Shown here piece after piece: positions 1 through 8,716 of a DNA stretch of 64,000 bases (position 1 is the stretch's first letter; each line of letters opens with the position of its first letter). The stretch spans positions 2,387,001 to 2,451,000 of the forward strand of contig NZ_CP135916.1 in assembly GCF_032391395.1 (NCBI RefSeq). Reading direction: 5' to 3'. Below the pieces are notes generated by a model. It was not told the origin of the DNA and did no database searches. It saw only the letters and a list, made by a program, of their open reading frames with translations. The DNA is from Sphingomonas sp. Y38-1Y (lineage in GTDB: Bacteria; Pseudomonadota; Alphaproteobacteria; Sphingomonadales; Sphingomonadaceae). The position numbers were made by a program, and so were the translations under genes.

Positions 1-760
1 GGTCGAGCCGCGCGCGCAGCTCGGCAAGGTAGATCAGGTCCTCGGGACTGCCCGTCGCCGCGACGAAGCCGACCGCCCCGGGCAGGTTTTCCGTCCCGCC
101 GCGATAGCCGCGCTCCTGTCCCCCGGAGGGGCGCAGGCTGGCGAAGTCGCGGATCAGCAGCGCGCCGACGCCCGGGGGTCCGCCGCGCTTGTGCCCCGAC
201 AGGGCGACGAAATCGGCATGATGCTGCGGCAGATCGTCATCGTCCCAGCCGACCGGCATCTGCGCCGCGTCGACCAGGACCAGCCCGCCCGCCTCGTGCA
301 CCAGCGCCGCGATCGCCGCGATCGGCTGAAGCACGCCCGTTTCGTTGTTGCCCCACTGCACCGCAACCAGCGCCGGCGACGGCCCCTCGACCAGCGCGGC
401 GGCCAGGGCGGCAAGGTCGATCGTGCCGTCGGTCAGCACCGGCAGCCGATCGGCCTCCGGCGCCGCGCGCAGAACCGCCTCATGCTCGGTCGCGGAAACG
501 AGCACGCGCGCCACCTCGGCGCGGGTCACCGCGATCGCGATCGCCTCGGTCGCGCCGCTGGTGAAGACGAGCTCGCCGGACCAGCCATAAGCGGCGATCA
601 GCCGCGCGCGTGCCGCCTCCAGCGCAGCGCGGGCGGCGCGGCCCTCGCTGTGCGGCGACGAGGGATTGGCCCAGCTCGCCATCGTATCCGCGACCGCCGC
701 GATCGCCGGCGCGATCATCGGCGTGGCCGCGGCGTGATCCAGATAGAGGCGATGGCTCAA
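1..760 (-). CDS. Cysteine desulfurase, NifS/IscS family (3' end outside window)
   Basis: PLP-dependent aminotransferase class V that would remove sulfur from cysteine to feed Fe-S cluster or thio-cofactor synthesis in the cytoplasm. The N-terminus shows YLDHAAATP (residues 6-14). Later come the family motifs NNETG, VDAAQ (cofactor Asp) and SGHKRGGP, whose Lys191 should form the PLP Schiff base. I chose a TTG start at 760 because GGAAGG lies 7 nt upstream and no ATG is available in frame nearby. The protein runs off the window start, so the mobile active-site Cys loop cannot be checked. It is divergent from the hydrolase at 860. Family assignment is confident; whether it serves the housekeeping Isc/Suf system or another pathway cannot be told here. 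Confidence 0.88.
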   Translation of the reverse strand, partial: MSHRLYLDHAAATPMIAPAIAAVADTMASWANPSSPHSEGRAARAALEAARARLIAAYGWSGELVFTSGATEAIAIAVTRAEVARVLVSATEHEAVLRAAPEADRLPVLTDGTIDLAALAAALVEGPSPALVAVQWGNNETGVLQPIAAIAALVHEAGGLVLVDAAQMPVGWDDDDLPQHHADFVALSGHKRGGPPGVGALLIRDFASLRPSGGQERGYRGGTENLPGAVGFVAATGSPEDLIYLAELRARLD

Positions 761-859
761 TGGGCTTCCTTCCCGGCGGCGTTGCGTGTCGGGCCGCCCC
801 GCTTATATAGCCGTCGCATTGGCGGGCGCTACCGGCACCCGGTCACACACAGGAACCCG

Positions 860-1516
860 ATGCCCGAAGTCATCTTCCCCGGCCCCGAAGGCCGCCTCGA
901 AGGGCGTTTCGCCCCCGCCCCTCGCCCCCGCGCGCCGGTGGCGATGATCCTGCACCCGCACCCGCAATCGGGCGGCACGATGAACAACCGCATCGTGCAG
1001 GAGCTCTACAAGACGTTCCAGCGCCGCGGCTTTGCGACGCTCCGCTTCAACTTCCGCGGCGTCGGCAAGAGCCAGGGGACGTTCGACAACGGCGTCGGCG
1101 AGCTGTCGGACGCGGCGAGCGCGCTCGACTGGGTGCAGAGCTTCCACCCGGAGGCGCAGACGACCTGGATCGCGGGCGTCAGCTTCGGCGCATGGATCGG
1201 CATGCAGCTCCTGATGCGCCGACCGGAAATCCGCGGCTTCATCTCGATCGCGCCGCCGGCCAACATGTACGACTTCACCTTCCTGGCGCCCTGCCCCTCC
1301 TCGGGCATCATCATCCAGGGTGATGCGGACGAGGTGGTGACGCCCAGCGCGACGCAAAAGCTGGTCGACAAGCTGCGTACGCAGAAGCACATCACCATCC
1401 ATCACGACACCATCCCCGGCGCGAACCACTTCTTCGAGCACGAGATGCCGCAGCTGATGGGAAGCGTCGACCGCTATCTCGACATGCGGCTCGATCCCAA
1501 CTCGCCGATCCGCTGA
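860..1516 (+). CDS. Alpha/beta hydrolase (COG2945-like)
   Basis: A 218-residue cytosolic alpha/beta hydrolase. The N-terminal half carries LHPHPQSGGTMNN, typical of this dienelactone-hydrolase-like group. The nucleophile elbow is GVSFG with Ser108, an acid candidate lies in GDADEVV, and the catalytic His is His190 in GANHFF. The ATG at 860 is chosen because homologues begin with a short strand like MPEVIFPGPEGRLEG; an open frame extends further upstream but is the antisense of the cysteine desulfurase. The GFA gene follows after 3 nt, so the two are probably co-transcribed. The substrate is unknown. This family is usually annotated only as hydrolase. Confidence 0.9.
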   Translation: MPEVIFPGPEGRLEGRFAPAPRPRAPVAMILHPHPQSGGTMNNRIVQELYKTFQRRGFATLRFNFRGVGKSQGTFDNGVGELSDAASALDWVQSFHPEAQTTWIAGVSFGAWIGMQLLMRRPEIRGFISIAPPANMYDFTFLAPCPSSGIIIQGDADEVVTPSATQKLVDKLRTQKHITIHHDTIPGANHFFEHEMPQLMGSVDRYLDMRLDPNSPIR

Positions 1517-1519
1517 CCG

Positions 1520-1999
1520 ATGGCCGGGCTGCCCGCGACCGGTGGATGCCAGTGCGGCGCGGTCCGCTATCGCATCGACGCCGTGATCGCGGACAGCCCG
1601 CACATCTGCCACTGCCGAATGTGCCAGCGCGCCGTGGGCGGGCCGTTCGCCGCCCTGTTCGCGGCGCCCGACGACGCGATCGAGTGGACGCGTGGCGAGC
1701 CGGCATCGTGGCGGAGTTCGTCGGAGGCGACGCGCGGCTTCTGCGCCGAATGCGGCACGCCGCTCTATTACCTCGGCAACGGCAGCGGACGAATCAACGT
1801 GACGATCGCCTCGCTCGACAACCCGGAAGCGTTTGCGCCGCAGACGCAGGTCGGCGTGGAGGGACGGCTCGACTGGTTCGAGGCGCTGCCTGCCCTGCCC
1901 TCGCGCGGCGAGACCGGAAGAGACAATGCCGACTGGGCGGACAGGATCGCGGCCAGCAATCGGCAATATGATCCCTCGTCACCCCGGCGGAGCGCCTAA
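1520..1999 (+). CDS. GFA family protein (glutathione-dependent formaldehyde-activating fold)
   Basis: A 159-residue zinc-binding protein of the GFA/CENP-V fold. It has the expected cysteine clusters: CQCGAVRY near residue 10, CHCRMCQ near 31-37 and CAECGTPLYY near 75. In the family these bind structural and catalytic zinc. The named activity (formaldehyde plus glutathione to S-hydroxymethylglutathione) is demonstrated for few members, so function is uncertain. It starts 3 nt after the hydrolase stop and its own stop overlaps the threonine synthase stop by 4 nt on the opposite strand, so two converging transcripts meet here without a spacer. Confidence 0.88.
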   Translation: MAGLPATGGCQCGAVRYRIDAVIADSPHICHCRMCQRAVGGPFAALFAAPDDAIEWTRGEPASWRSSSEATRGFCAECGTPLYYLGNGSGRINVTIASLDNPEAFAPQTQVGVEGRLDWFEALPALPSRGETGRDNADWADRIAASNRQYDPSSPRRSA

Positions 2000-3237
2000 A
2001 GGCTCGCCAGATCGATGAACGCGTGGCGGTCCAGCGTGCGCGAGCGGTCGGGGAGCGGGTATTTCAGCCCCGTCGCGCAGTTGAACAGCACCACCTGCTC
2101 GTCGCGCCCGACCAGCCCGTCGGCCAGCGCCTGCTCATAGGCGGCGAGCGTCGCGCCGCCCTCTGGACAGAGCAGCAGCCCGTCCTCCAGCCCCGCCCGC
2201 TCGGTCGCGGCCAGGATCGCGGGATCGCCGACCGCGAGGGCCCGGCCGCCGCTCTCGCGTACAGCGTCGAGGATCAGGAAATCGCCGACCGCCTTGGGCA
2301 CGCGGATGCCCGCGGCGACGGTGGCGGCGTCCTCCCAGCGCTCGGCATGGCGCTCGCCCGCCTCGAACGCGCGAACGATCGGCGCGCAGCCTGCGGCCTG
2401 CACCGCATACATGCGCGGGCGCCGCGCGCCGATCAGGCCGATCGCCTCCAGCTCGTCGAACGCCTTCCACATGCCGATCAGCCCGGTGCCGCCGCCGGTC
2501 GGATAGAAGATCGCGTCGGGCAGCTCCCAGCCGAGCTGCTCGGCAAGCTCCAGCCCCATCGTCTTCTTGCCCTCGATCCGATAGGGTTCCTTGAGCGTCG
2601 ACAGGTCGTACCAACCATTCTCGGCGCACGCCTTGGCGACGATCGCGCCGCAATCGTCGATCAAGCCGTTGACGCGATAGACGCGGCCACCCTGCGCCGC
2701 GATCTCCCGCACGTTGACCTCGGGCGTGTCGTCGGGACACAGGATCACGGCCTCGATCCCGGCGCGCGTCGCATAGGCAGCGGCGGCCGCGCCCGCATTG
2801 CCGTTGGTGGGCATCGCGATCGTTCGCACGCCCAGCGCCTTTGCCATGCTGATCGCCATGACCAGCCCGCGTGCCTTGAAGCTGCCGGTGGGCAGGCGCC
2901 CCTCGTCCTTGACCAGGGGCGCACGCGCTGCCAGCCGCTCGGCCGCGGCGGTCAGCGGGATCAGCGGCGTTTCGCTCTCGCCCAGGCTGACGATGTTCGC
3001 CACGTCGCGCACCGGCAACAGCTCGCGCCAGCGCCAAAGGTCGCGCGGGCGGGCGGCGAGCGCATCCCTGGTCAGCGCGCCGCGCACGCCGTCCAGGTCA
3101 TAGCGCACGAGCAGCGGCCGGCCGGCGCGCGACAGGCCCTGCACCACATCGGCGTCGTAGCGCTCGCCGGTCAGCCCGCATTCCAGGTGCGTGACGAAGC
3201 TCGGGCGGGCGGCGGTCAGATTGTCGTTCCAGATCAT
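1996..3237 (-). CDS. thrC: Threonine synthase
   Basis: A 413-residue PLP enzyme of fold type II that converts O-phosphohomoserine to threonine. Evidence includes a Cys-containing N-terminal start like that of the plant/archaeal-type enzymes (HLECGLTGERYDAD), the cofactor Lys121 in GSFKARG, the PTNGNAG segment that cradles the substrate phosphate, and the PLP-phosphate loop PTGGGTGLIG near residue 245. Length fits class II threonine synthases of about 400 residues. The alternative is a threonine dehydratase-like relative, but the N-terminal zinc-ribbon-like start and the overall order favour ThrC. It is divergent from the acyltransferase at 3313 with 75 nt between them. Confidence 0.88.
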   Translation of the reverse strand: MIWNDNLTAARPSFVTHLECGLTGERYDADVVQGLSRAGRPLLVRYDLDGVRGALTRDALAARPRDLWRWRELLPVRDVANIVSLGESETPLIPLTAAAERLAARAPLVKDEGRLPTGSFKARGLVMAISMAKALGVRTIAMPTNGNAGAAAAAYATRAGIEAVILCPDDTPEVNVREIAAQGGRVYRVNGLIDDCGAIVAKACAENGWYDLSTLKEPYRIEGKKTMGLELAEQLGWELPDAIFYPTGGGTGLIGMWKAFDELEAIGLIGARRPRMYAVQAAGCAPIVRAFEAGERHAERWEDAATVAAGIRVPKAVGDFLILDAVRESGGRALAVGDPAILAATERAGLEDGLLLCPEGGATLAAYEQALADGLVGRDEQVVLFNCATGLKYPLPDRSRTLDRHAFIDLASL

Positions 3238-3312
3238 CGACCAAGCGATTGCGCGCGCGGGTTGCGGTGGTCAAGCGAGGCTTCGTTCACCTTTGCCCGT
3301 TAAGCCGGCGGC

Positions 3313-4314
3313 ATGGGGCAGGCAGAGCGTCCGGCGCGGCTGATGGGGCTGCAACAGCTGCGCGGGATCGCGGCGCTGGGCGTCGTCGTCTTCCATGCGA
3401 GCGAGCTTGGCGGCCTGCCCTTCCTGCCGGGCGCGTTCGGCGTCGACCTGTTCTTCGTGCTGAGCGGCTTCCTGATGGTCGCGATCACCGGCGAGCCGAC
3501 GCGGCCGGGCGCCTTCCTCGCTGCTCGGTTCCGCCGGGTGGCACCGCTCTATTGGCTGGCGACGCTGACGTTGGCGGCGGGGTTGGCGATCGTCGGCACC
3601 GCGCCCGACCCGGTCCGGATCGTCAGCGCGCTCGCCTTCCTGCCCCAGGGCAATGCCGGGCCGACCGCGATGGGGTTGCCGGTGCTCAGCCCCGGCTGGT
3701 CGCTGCATTACGAGGTCGGCTTCTACGCGCTGTTCGCCGCGACGCTGCTGCTGCCGCTGCGGTGGCGGACACCGCTGCTGTCGGCGCTTCTCCTGGCACT
3801 CGCCGCGATCGGTACAGCAGGCTGGCGCACCGCATGGACCGACCCGATCCTGATCGAATTCGCCGCGGGCCTGTGGCTGGGCGAGGTCTGGCGCGGGCCG
3901 GCGGATGCGCGGACGGTCGCCATCGGCATCGTCGCGGTGATGCTCGCCTTTGCGCTGACGATGCCCGGCCTGCTCGACCGCGTGCGGCTGTTCGCCGCGA
4001 CGCTGGCGATCGCGGCAATGGCGTGGACGCTGGCGAAGGAGCCGGTTCGCCCGCGTCCCCGGCTGGAGGCGCTGGGCGATGCGAGCTATGCCATCTATCT
4101 CGCGCACCTGCTCGCGATGAAGCCGATGTTCGGGCTGGCGACCAGCCTGCCGCCGGTGCTGCTGATCGCGCCCGCGATCGTCATCGGCGTGGCGCTCGGC
4201 GTGGCCGTCCACCGCTGGATCGAGCGCCCGATCGCGTGGGCGCTCGATCCGTCGCGGGTCAGGGCACGGTCACGCGTTGGAAGGTCACGCCCTTCAGTTC
4301 CGGCAGCGCCTTGA
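3313..4314 (+). CDS. Acyltransferase 3 family membrane protein (OafA/YrhL-like)
   Basis: A 333-residue polytopic inner-membrane protein with about ten hydrophobic segments. Early family motifs are visible: VVVFHASELGG with the conserved His, then DLFFVLSGFLMV. Such proteins O-acetylate or succinylate surface glycans such as O-antigen or exopolysaccharide. The last residues (RARSRVGRSRPSVPAAP) overlap the stop end of the convergent M16 peptidase by 56 nt. Substrate is unknown; the exopolysaccharide genes at 52 kb are a possible but unproven partner. Confidence 0.85.
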   Translation: MGQAERPARLMGLQQLRGIAALGVVVFHASELGGLPFLPGAFGVDLFFVLSGFLMVAITGEPTRPGAFLAARFRRVAPLYWLATLTLAAGLAIVGTAPDPVRIVSALAFLPQGNAGPTAMGLPVLSPGWSLHYEVGFYALFAATLLLPLRWRTPLLSALLLALAAIGTAGWRTAWTDPILIEFAAGLWLGEVWRGPADARTVAIGIVAVMLAFALTMPGLLDRVRLFAATLAIAAMAWTLAKEPVRPRPRLEALGDASYAIYLAHLLAMKPMFGLATSLPPVLLIAPAIVIGVALGVAVHRWIERPIAWALDPSRVRARSRVGRSRPSVPAAP

Positions 4315-5662
4315 GCTGCGGCTCCACGCTGGCGAGATCGCCGACGACGACCAACGTCGCCTTGTCGATCGGCTGCGTCGCCACCGCCGCCGCCTGAACT
4401 TGGCTCGGGGTCACCGCGAGCACCGCGGGGACATAGGTCTGGAGCCAGTCCGCCGGCCAGCCGAGCCCGTCGCGCTGCGCCATCGAGTTGATGAGCGACT
4501 GCGCCGTCGCGTTCTGGATCGAGAACAGCCCTGCGAGATAGTTGCGCGAGCCCGCCACTTCCTCGGCCGGGGGCGTCGTCTGCTGAAGGCCGCGGATCTC
4601 CTTGAACACTTCCGTCAGCGAGGCGCCGGTCGCCGCGCTGGTGACGTCGGCCTGGAACACCCAGGTGCCCGCCCCCGGCCAGAACTGGATCGAGGAGCCG
4701 GGCGAATAGGTATAGCCCTTGTCCTCGCGGATGTTGCGGGTGATGCGCGAGCTGAACGCCCCGCCCAGCAGCGCATTGGACACGCGTTCCGGCACGTCGC
4801 CCGCGCTCGCGCCGGCCGGCGCCGGGAAGGCGAGGCGCAGCGTCGACTGCGGCGCGCCGGGGCGATCGATCATCAGCACGACCGGGCCGGGCGCAGGGGT
4901 ATAGGGCACCTTGACCCGCTCGGGCCCCGGCGCCCAGCCGCCGAACGCGCGCTGGATCGCCGCCTTCGCCGCGGCGGTGTCGAAGCGGCCGGCGATGTAG
5001 AGGTGCGCGCGCTTCGCCCCGAAATTGCCGGCGAAGAACGCCTTGGTCTCGTCGAGCGTATAGCCGGTGAGCTGTGCCTGCGTCGGCACATAGCGGCCAT
5101 AGGGATGCTCGGCGCCGTAATAGCGTTTGAACAGCGCCGCGGTCGCCAGCGTTCCTGGCTGCGACATCGCGATCGCCAGGCGGCGCGCGGCGGCGGCCTT
5201 CACCCGGTCGAACTCGCTGGCGGGGAAATCGGGCTTGGTCGCGACGTCGCCCAGCAGCGCAACGGCATCGCCGACATGCTCGGACAGGACGTCGATGCCG
5301 AAGCTCGTCTTCTCCTCACCCGGGACGACGTTGAGGTTGCCGCCCATGTCGGCGGCGGCGGTGGCGAGTTGGCCGGCCGACTTGCCCGCCGCGCCCTGCT
5401 TCGTCATCTCGGCGGCGAGCTGCGACAGCCACACCTTCTCCGCCTCGTTGACGCCGCCGGCATAGACGTCGAGCATCATCACCGCCTTGGGCACGGCGCC
5501 ATAGGGCACCAGCGTGACGGCCATGCCGTTGGGCAGGCGATAGGTCTCGCTTGCCGGCACGTTGAAGGGCTTGGGGCTGCCGATCGGCGGCGCGGGCGGA
5601 TAGGACTGCGCGGCGGCGGGTGCGGCCGCGAGCAGCGCGATGGCGGAGACGAGCGAGCGCAT
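4259..5662 (-). CDS. M16 family peptidase-like subunit lacking the zinc-binding motif
   Basis: A 467-residue secreted protein with a signal peptide (residues 1-20, ending in PAAAQS). It has the M16 (pitrilysin/processing protease) two-domain layout, but the HxxEH zinc motif is absent: the equivalent segment reads VWLSQLAAEMTKQG. The C-terminal half keeps the substrate-binding motif IREDKGYTYSPGS, where M16 proteins hold an Arg/Tyr pair. It therefore looks like the non-catalytic partner of the upstream active M16 protein, as alpha subunits are to beta subunits in mitochondrial processing peptidase. Start ATG at 5662 overlaps the upstream stop as TGATG, implying coupled translation; in-frame codons further upstream are antisense-like. 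Confidence 0.9.
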   Translation of the reverse strand: MRSLVSAIALLAAAPAAAQSYPPAPPIGSPKPFNVPASETYRLPNGMAVTLVPYGAVPKAVMMLDVYAGGVNEAEKVWLSQLAAEMTKQGAAGKSAGQLATAAADMGGNLNVVPGEEKTSFGIDVLSEHVGDAVALLGDVATKPDFPASEFDRVKAAAARRLAIAMSQPGTLATAALFKRYYGAEHPYGRYVPTQAQLTGYTLDETKAFFAGNFGAKRAHLYIAGRFDTAAAKAAIQRAFGGWAPGPERVKVPYTPAPGPVVLMIDRPGAPQSTLRLAFPAPAGASAGDVPERVSNALLGGAFSSRITRNIREDKGYTYSPGSSIQFWPGAGTWVFQADVTSAATGASLTEVFKEIRGLQQTTPPAEEVAGSRNYLAGLFSIQNATAQSLINSMAQRDGLGWPADWLQTYVPAVLAVTPSQVQAAAVATQPIDKATLVVVGDLASVEPQLKALPELKGVTFQRVTVP

Positions 5663-7077
5663 CACTTGGCAGCTCCCTGAGCCGGGGCGGCGGGCTGCGC
5701 CGCGCCGGGTTCGATGACATAGATCGAGCGGTTGGTCGGGCGGAGATATTCCTTTGCGACCTTCTGGATCAGCGCGGGCGTCACCTTGGCGAAGCCGTCC
5801 TCGATCAAATTGACCTTGCGCGGGTCGTTGTCGAACAGCGCATAGACCGCGAGCAGGTCGATCAGGCCAACACGGCCCTGCCCGTCGATCGTCGAATAAA
5901 GGTCCGACCGGATCTTCGTCCTCGCACGGTCGAGCTCGGCCTGGCTGACGGGCGTGTTGCGCAGCCCCTCGACCACGCCGTCGATCGCGGCGGTGATCTC
6001 CGCTTGCGACTTGGACGGATCGTGCGTGAAGCTGAAGCTCCACAGCATCGGGCCGTTATAATTGTACATCGTGCCGAGCAACGCGTTGATGCCGCCGTCA
6101 ATCGACCCGGTGATGCCGCGCTTTTGAACGAGCTCGGCATAAAGGCGGCTATCTTCGCCCTGGACCAGAATCTGGTCGATCAGGCCCATCGCATACCATT
6201 CGGGCGTACCGCGCGTCGGCACCTTGTAGCCCGCGGCATAGCCGGGGCGCGGCGCGAGGCGATCGACGCGGCTCTTGAACTTGGCCTGCGTCTGGCGCGG
6301 TTCGCTGATGTCGGGAAGCGGCAGCTTGGGCTTGGAGGGGATCGCGGCGAAATACTTCTCGACCATGCCGCGCGTCGCCGCATAGTCGATGTCGCCGGCA
6401 ACGACGAGCACCGCGTTCGACGGGCGATAGAAGCTGTCGGAGAAGGTCTTTGCATCGGCGACCGTCGCCGCCTCAATCTCCGTCAGGTCGCCGTAGAAAT
6501 TGTGCGCATTGTGCCAATTCTCGTTGGCGAGCATCGGCAGGTCGATCCACGGCCAGGTCGAATAGGGCTGGTTGAGGACGTTGACCTTGACCTCGTTGCC
6601 GACGACGCCCTGCTGGTTCTTGAGCACGGTCTCGTCGATGACCGGGCGGGCCATGCGATCGCCCTCCAGCCACAGGATGCGTTCCAGCGCGTTCGAGGGG
6701 ACGATCTCGAAATAGTTGGTGAAGTCGAAGCGGGTCGAGCCGTTGTTGATGCCGCCGACGCCGGTGATCGTGGTGTCGAACACGCCCTTGGGCGCGTTGC
6801 CCGACCCCTGGAACATCAGGTGCTCGAACAGGTGGGCGAAGCCGGTGCGGTTGCGCGGCTCGATGCGGAAACCAATGCCATAATAGACGCCGACGGTGAC
6901 GGTCGGCGCGATCGCATCCTTCGACAGCACGACGCGCAGGCCGTTGGGCAACGTGAAATACTGCATGTCGATGGCGAGCTTCGCCGGCGCCGCCGCTGGC
7001 GCCGGCGCCTGTGCCGCCGCCAGACCCGGCCATCCCGCCGCCAGCGCGAGCGCCGCGGCCATTTGCCTCAACTTCAT
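5662..7077 (-). CDS. M16 family zinc metallopeptidase, catalytic subunit
   Basis: A 471-residue periplasmic zinc peptidase with a cleavable signal peptide (about residues 1-23, LAAAQ). The inverted zinc motif is HLFEH (His82, Glu85, His86), and the third ligand is probably Glu162 in GNEVKVNV, 76 residues downstream as expected for M16. The C-terminal domain is intact. These secreted pairs degrade or process small peptides in the periplasm of many Proteobacteria. It is followed directly by the zinc-less paralogue (TGATG overlap), so a heterodimer is the simplest reading. The upstream 81 nt contain the likely promoter and the end of the next transcription unit. Confidence 0.93.
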   Translation of the reverse strand: MKLRQMAAALALAAGWPGLAAAQAPAPAAAPAKLAIDMQYFTLPNGLRVVLSKDAIAPTVTVGVYYGIGFRIEPRNRTGFAHLFEHLMFQGSGNAPKGVFDTTITGVGGINNGSTRFDFTNYFEIVPSNALERILWLEGDRMARPVIDETVLKNQQGVVGNEVKVNVLNQPYSTWPWIDLPMLANENWHNAHNFYGDLTEIEAATVADAKTFSDSFYRPSNAVLVVAGDIDYAATRGMVEKYFAAIPSKPKLPLPDISEPRQTQAKFKSRVDRLAPRPGYAAGYKVPTRGTPEWYAMGLIDQILVQGEDSRLYAELVQKRGITGSIDGGINALLGTMYNYNGPMLWSFSFTHDPSKSQAEITAAIDGVVEGLRNTPVSQAELDRARTKIRSDLYSTIDGQGRVGLIDLLAVYALFDNDPRKVNLIEDGFAKVTPALIQKVAKEYLRPTNRSIYVIEPGAAQPAAPAQGAAK

Positions 7078-7158
7078 CGGTAATCCCCCGAACGTGACTG
7101 TGTTACTCTACCGAGACAGCAGCCGCCCGCAAGCGGGATTTCGTACCGGGGGAAACGA

Positions 7159-8484
7159 TCAGGCGGCGGCCGATGACCGGATCGGATAGGGCCGCACCGC
7201 CAGCCCTTCGACGTTGAGCGCGCCGCGGTCGACATAGATGGGCACGAGCTTGCCCGTCGTCGCGTTCGGGCGGCCGATCATGAAAGCCGCCGAACTGCGC
7301 CCCGGCGCCCCGCCCTGCCCGCGATAGCGTGCATCGACCAGGATGATCGGCGCGAAGAAGCGGCGCCCGCCCGCCTCGACGATATTGAGCTGGTCGAGCG
7401 GCGCGCCCATTGTCGCGCGATGCTCACGATGCTCGGCGGGCTTCAGCGCATAGCGGCTGTGCTGGGCGGGATCGACGGGCTCCGACAGGTGGGCGAGGAT
7501 GCGTTCGTCCTGATCGGCGCTGGCGGCGAGCATCCAGGCCGAGACCAGCATGTCCGAGACCGACTGGTCGCTCGAATTGACCAGCGCGAACTGGAACTCG
7601 CAATAGCCGACATTGTCGTCGGTCACGCCGGCGCGCACCGGCTGAAGCTCAATGCCGAGCGCGGGCGCGGGCCGCTGAAACGCGGTGATGGTGCCCGCCG
7701 GCGCCGGTGCGGGATTGCGGAACGCGGTGATCGTACCGGCGGGGATTTCCGGGCGCGGCGGCAGCGGCGGACCGGCGGGACGCGAGAGGAACTGCCGCGG
7801 CTCGGGCGGCGGCGGCGGCGTGACCGGGCGCGGCGCCGGCGGCGTGACCGGGCGCGGCGCCGGCGGCGGTGGCGGCGAGGCGACGGGCGCGGGCGGCGGC
7901 ACGGTGGCCGGGACAGGTACCGGCGGGACGGGTGCGGGTTCCGGCGCCTGCACCTCGACCGGCGCCTCGACGAAACCGTCGCTGGCGCGGCGGCGCAGGA
8001 AGAACCAAGCGCCGACCGCGAGGGCGATCACGATCGCGCCCAGGATCCAGGGCCAGGACGAGCCTTCCGATGCGGCGGCTGGCGTGGCCGGCGTCGGCTC
8101 GGTGACCGGCGCCGCAGCTTCTGGGGTAGGTGTCGGCGTAGGCTCGGGCGCTGCGGCGACCGGTGCCGCGACCTGCGGCTCGGGCTCGGCCACCGGCGCT
8201 GCGGCGGTCGGCGTCGGGGTCGCGGTGGGTGTCGGACGCGGTGTCGGGGTCGCCCGCGGGGTCGGCGTGGGCGTCGGCACCGCGATGCGCGGCGGCGCCG
8301 GGGTCGGCACGGGCGTCGGGGTCGGCGTGGGCGCCGGCTGCGTCTCCTGCCCCTCCCCCGGCGGGAGCGAGAAGCGGATCGGCGGCAGGATGCGCTCGGG
8401 CGTCTGCGCGGGCGGCGTCTCTTGCGCCAACGACGGCGCGGCCGGCACGATCGCGGCGGCGAGCAACAGGGGGAACCGGAACAT
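7159..8484 (-). CDS. Pro/Thr-rich envelope protein with single transmembrane helix, function unknown
   Basis: A 441-residue protein I do not recognise by function. In order: signal peptide (residues 1-20, ending PSLAQ), a low-complexity stretch of Pro-Thr repeats (about 50-135), a transmembrane helix (144-163) followed by RRR, a second Pro-rich spacer (about 175-290), and a compact C-terminal domain (about 300-441). The start at 8484 is chosen because it begins a clean signal peptide; 32 further in-frame codons upstream look non-coding and would run through the rpoB promoter region. The layout suggests an inner-membrane-anchored protein whose Pro/Thr linker spans part of the periplasm. Such repeats are prone to length change. 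Confidence 0.75.
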   Translation of the reverse strand: MFRFPLLLAAAIVPAAPSLAQETPPAQTPERILPPIRFSLPPGEGQETQPAPTPTPTPVPTPAPPRIAVPTPTPTPRATPTPRPTPTATPTPTAAAPVAEPEPQVAAPVAAAPEPTPTPTPEAAAPVTEPTPATPAAASEGSSWPWILGAIVIALAVGAWFFLRRRASDGFVEAPVEVQAPEPAPVPPVPVPATVPPPAPVASPPPPPAPRPVTPPAPRPVTPPPPPEPRQFLSRPAGPPLPPRPEIPAGTITAFRNPAPAPAGTITAFQRPAPALGIELQPVRAGVTDDNVGYCEFQFALVNSSDQSVSDMLVSAWMLAASADQDERILAHLSEPVDPAQHSRYALKPAEHREHRATMGAPLDQLNIVEAGGRRFFAPIILVDARYRGQGGAPGRSSAAFMIGRPNATTGKLVPIYVDRGALNVEGLAVRPYPIRSSAAA

Positions 8485-8532
8485 GGGGCGGCGCTTTATC
8501 GCTGCATGCCCTGCCGCCGCTAGTCCCCGCGC

Positions 8533-8551
8533 GCGCCGGGCGGCGCTTTTT
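8533..8551 (+). terminator. Short GC hairpin followed by T5 upstream of rpoB promoter
   Basis: GCGCC and GGCGC arms around a GGGC loop are followed by TTTTT on the plus strand, the form of a weak intrinsic terminator. No plus-strand gene ends just upstream, so its target is unclear. It may shield rpoB from read-through transcription or be a remnant of a lost upstream gene. Confidence 0.3.
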
Positions 8552-8577
8552 GTGCGCCTGTTGTTTGACAGGCGCAC
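8552..8577. promoter_or_regulatory. Perfect 9-bp inverted repeat overlapping the rpoB -35 box
   Basis: GTGCGCCTG (8552-8560) and CAGGCGCAC (8569-8577) are exact reverse complements separated by 8 nt. The right arm overlaps the last two bases of the TTGACA box, so a protein bound here could control rpoB transcription. As RNA it would only form in transcripts starting upstream of this promoter. No regulator is implied by the neighbours. Confidence 0.45.
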
Positions 8578-8593
8578 CACCCCCGCCTATATC
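8565..8593 (+). promoter_or_regulatory. Sigma-70-type promoter for rpoBC
   Basis: TTGACA (8565-8570), a 17-nt spacer and TATATC (8588-8593) match the housekeeping consensus closely. Transcription should start near 8600 and give a leader of about 175 nt before the rpoB ATG. It gives rpoBC its own promoter, in keeping with the absence of rplJL upstream. Confidence 0.65.
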
Positions 8594-8681
8594 GCCGCTC
8601 TGCCTTCATGACCGGGATAGGGTGTGCCGTCGCGCAGCATGCCGTACGAATAGGTCTGACAGGTTATTTCAGGACGCCCCG

Positions 8682-8716
8682 AAAGCTGCGGTTCCACCCG
8701 GAACACGCGGCTTTTT
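8682..8716 (+). terminator. Intrinsic terminator/attenuator in the rpoB leader
   Basis: A stem pairs AGCTGCGGTTCC (8684-8695) with GGAAC-A-CGCGGCT (8700-8712) around an ACCC loop, with a single bulged A (8705) and one T-G pair. It is followed by TTTTT (8712-8716), and A's at 8682-8684 can extend the stem into the U-tract. This is a strong rho-independent terminator shape placed between the promoter and the rpoB start codon, 59 nt before the ATG. It should set how much transcription reaches rpoBC, or be conditional. Confidence 0.6.

Noticed and set aside
191..859. Long open frame extending the alpha/beta hydrolase about 220 codons upstream
   Set aside because: It is antisense to the cysteine desulfurase, has Arg-rich shadow composition, and homologues begin at the ATG at 860.
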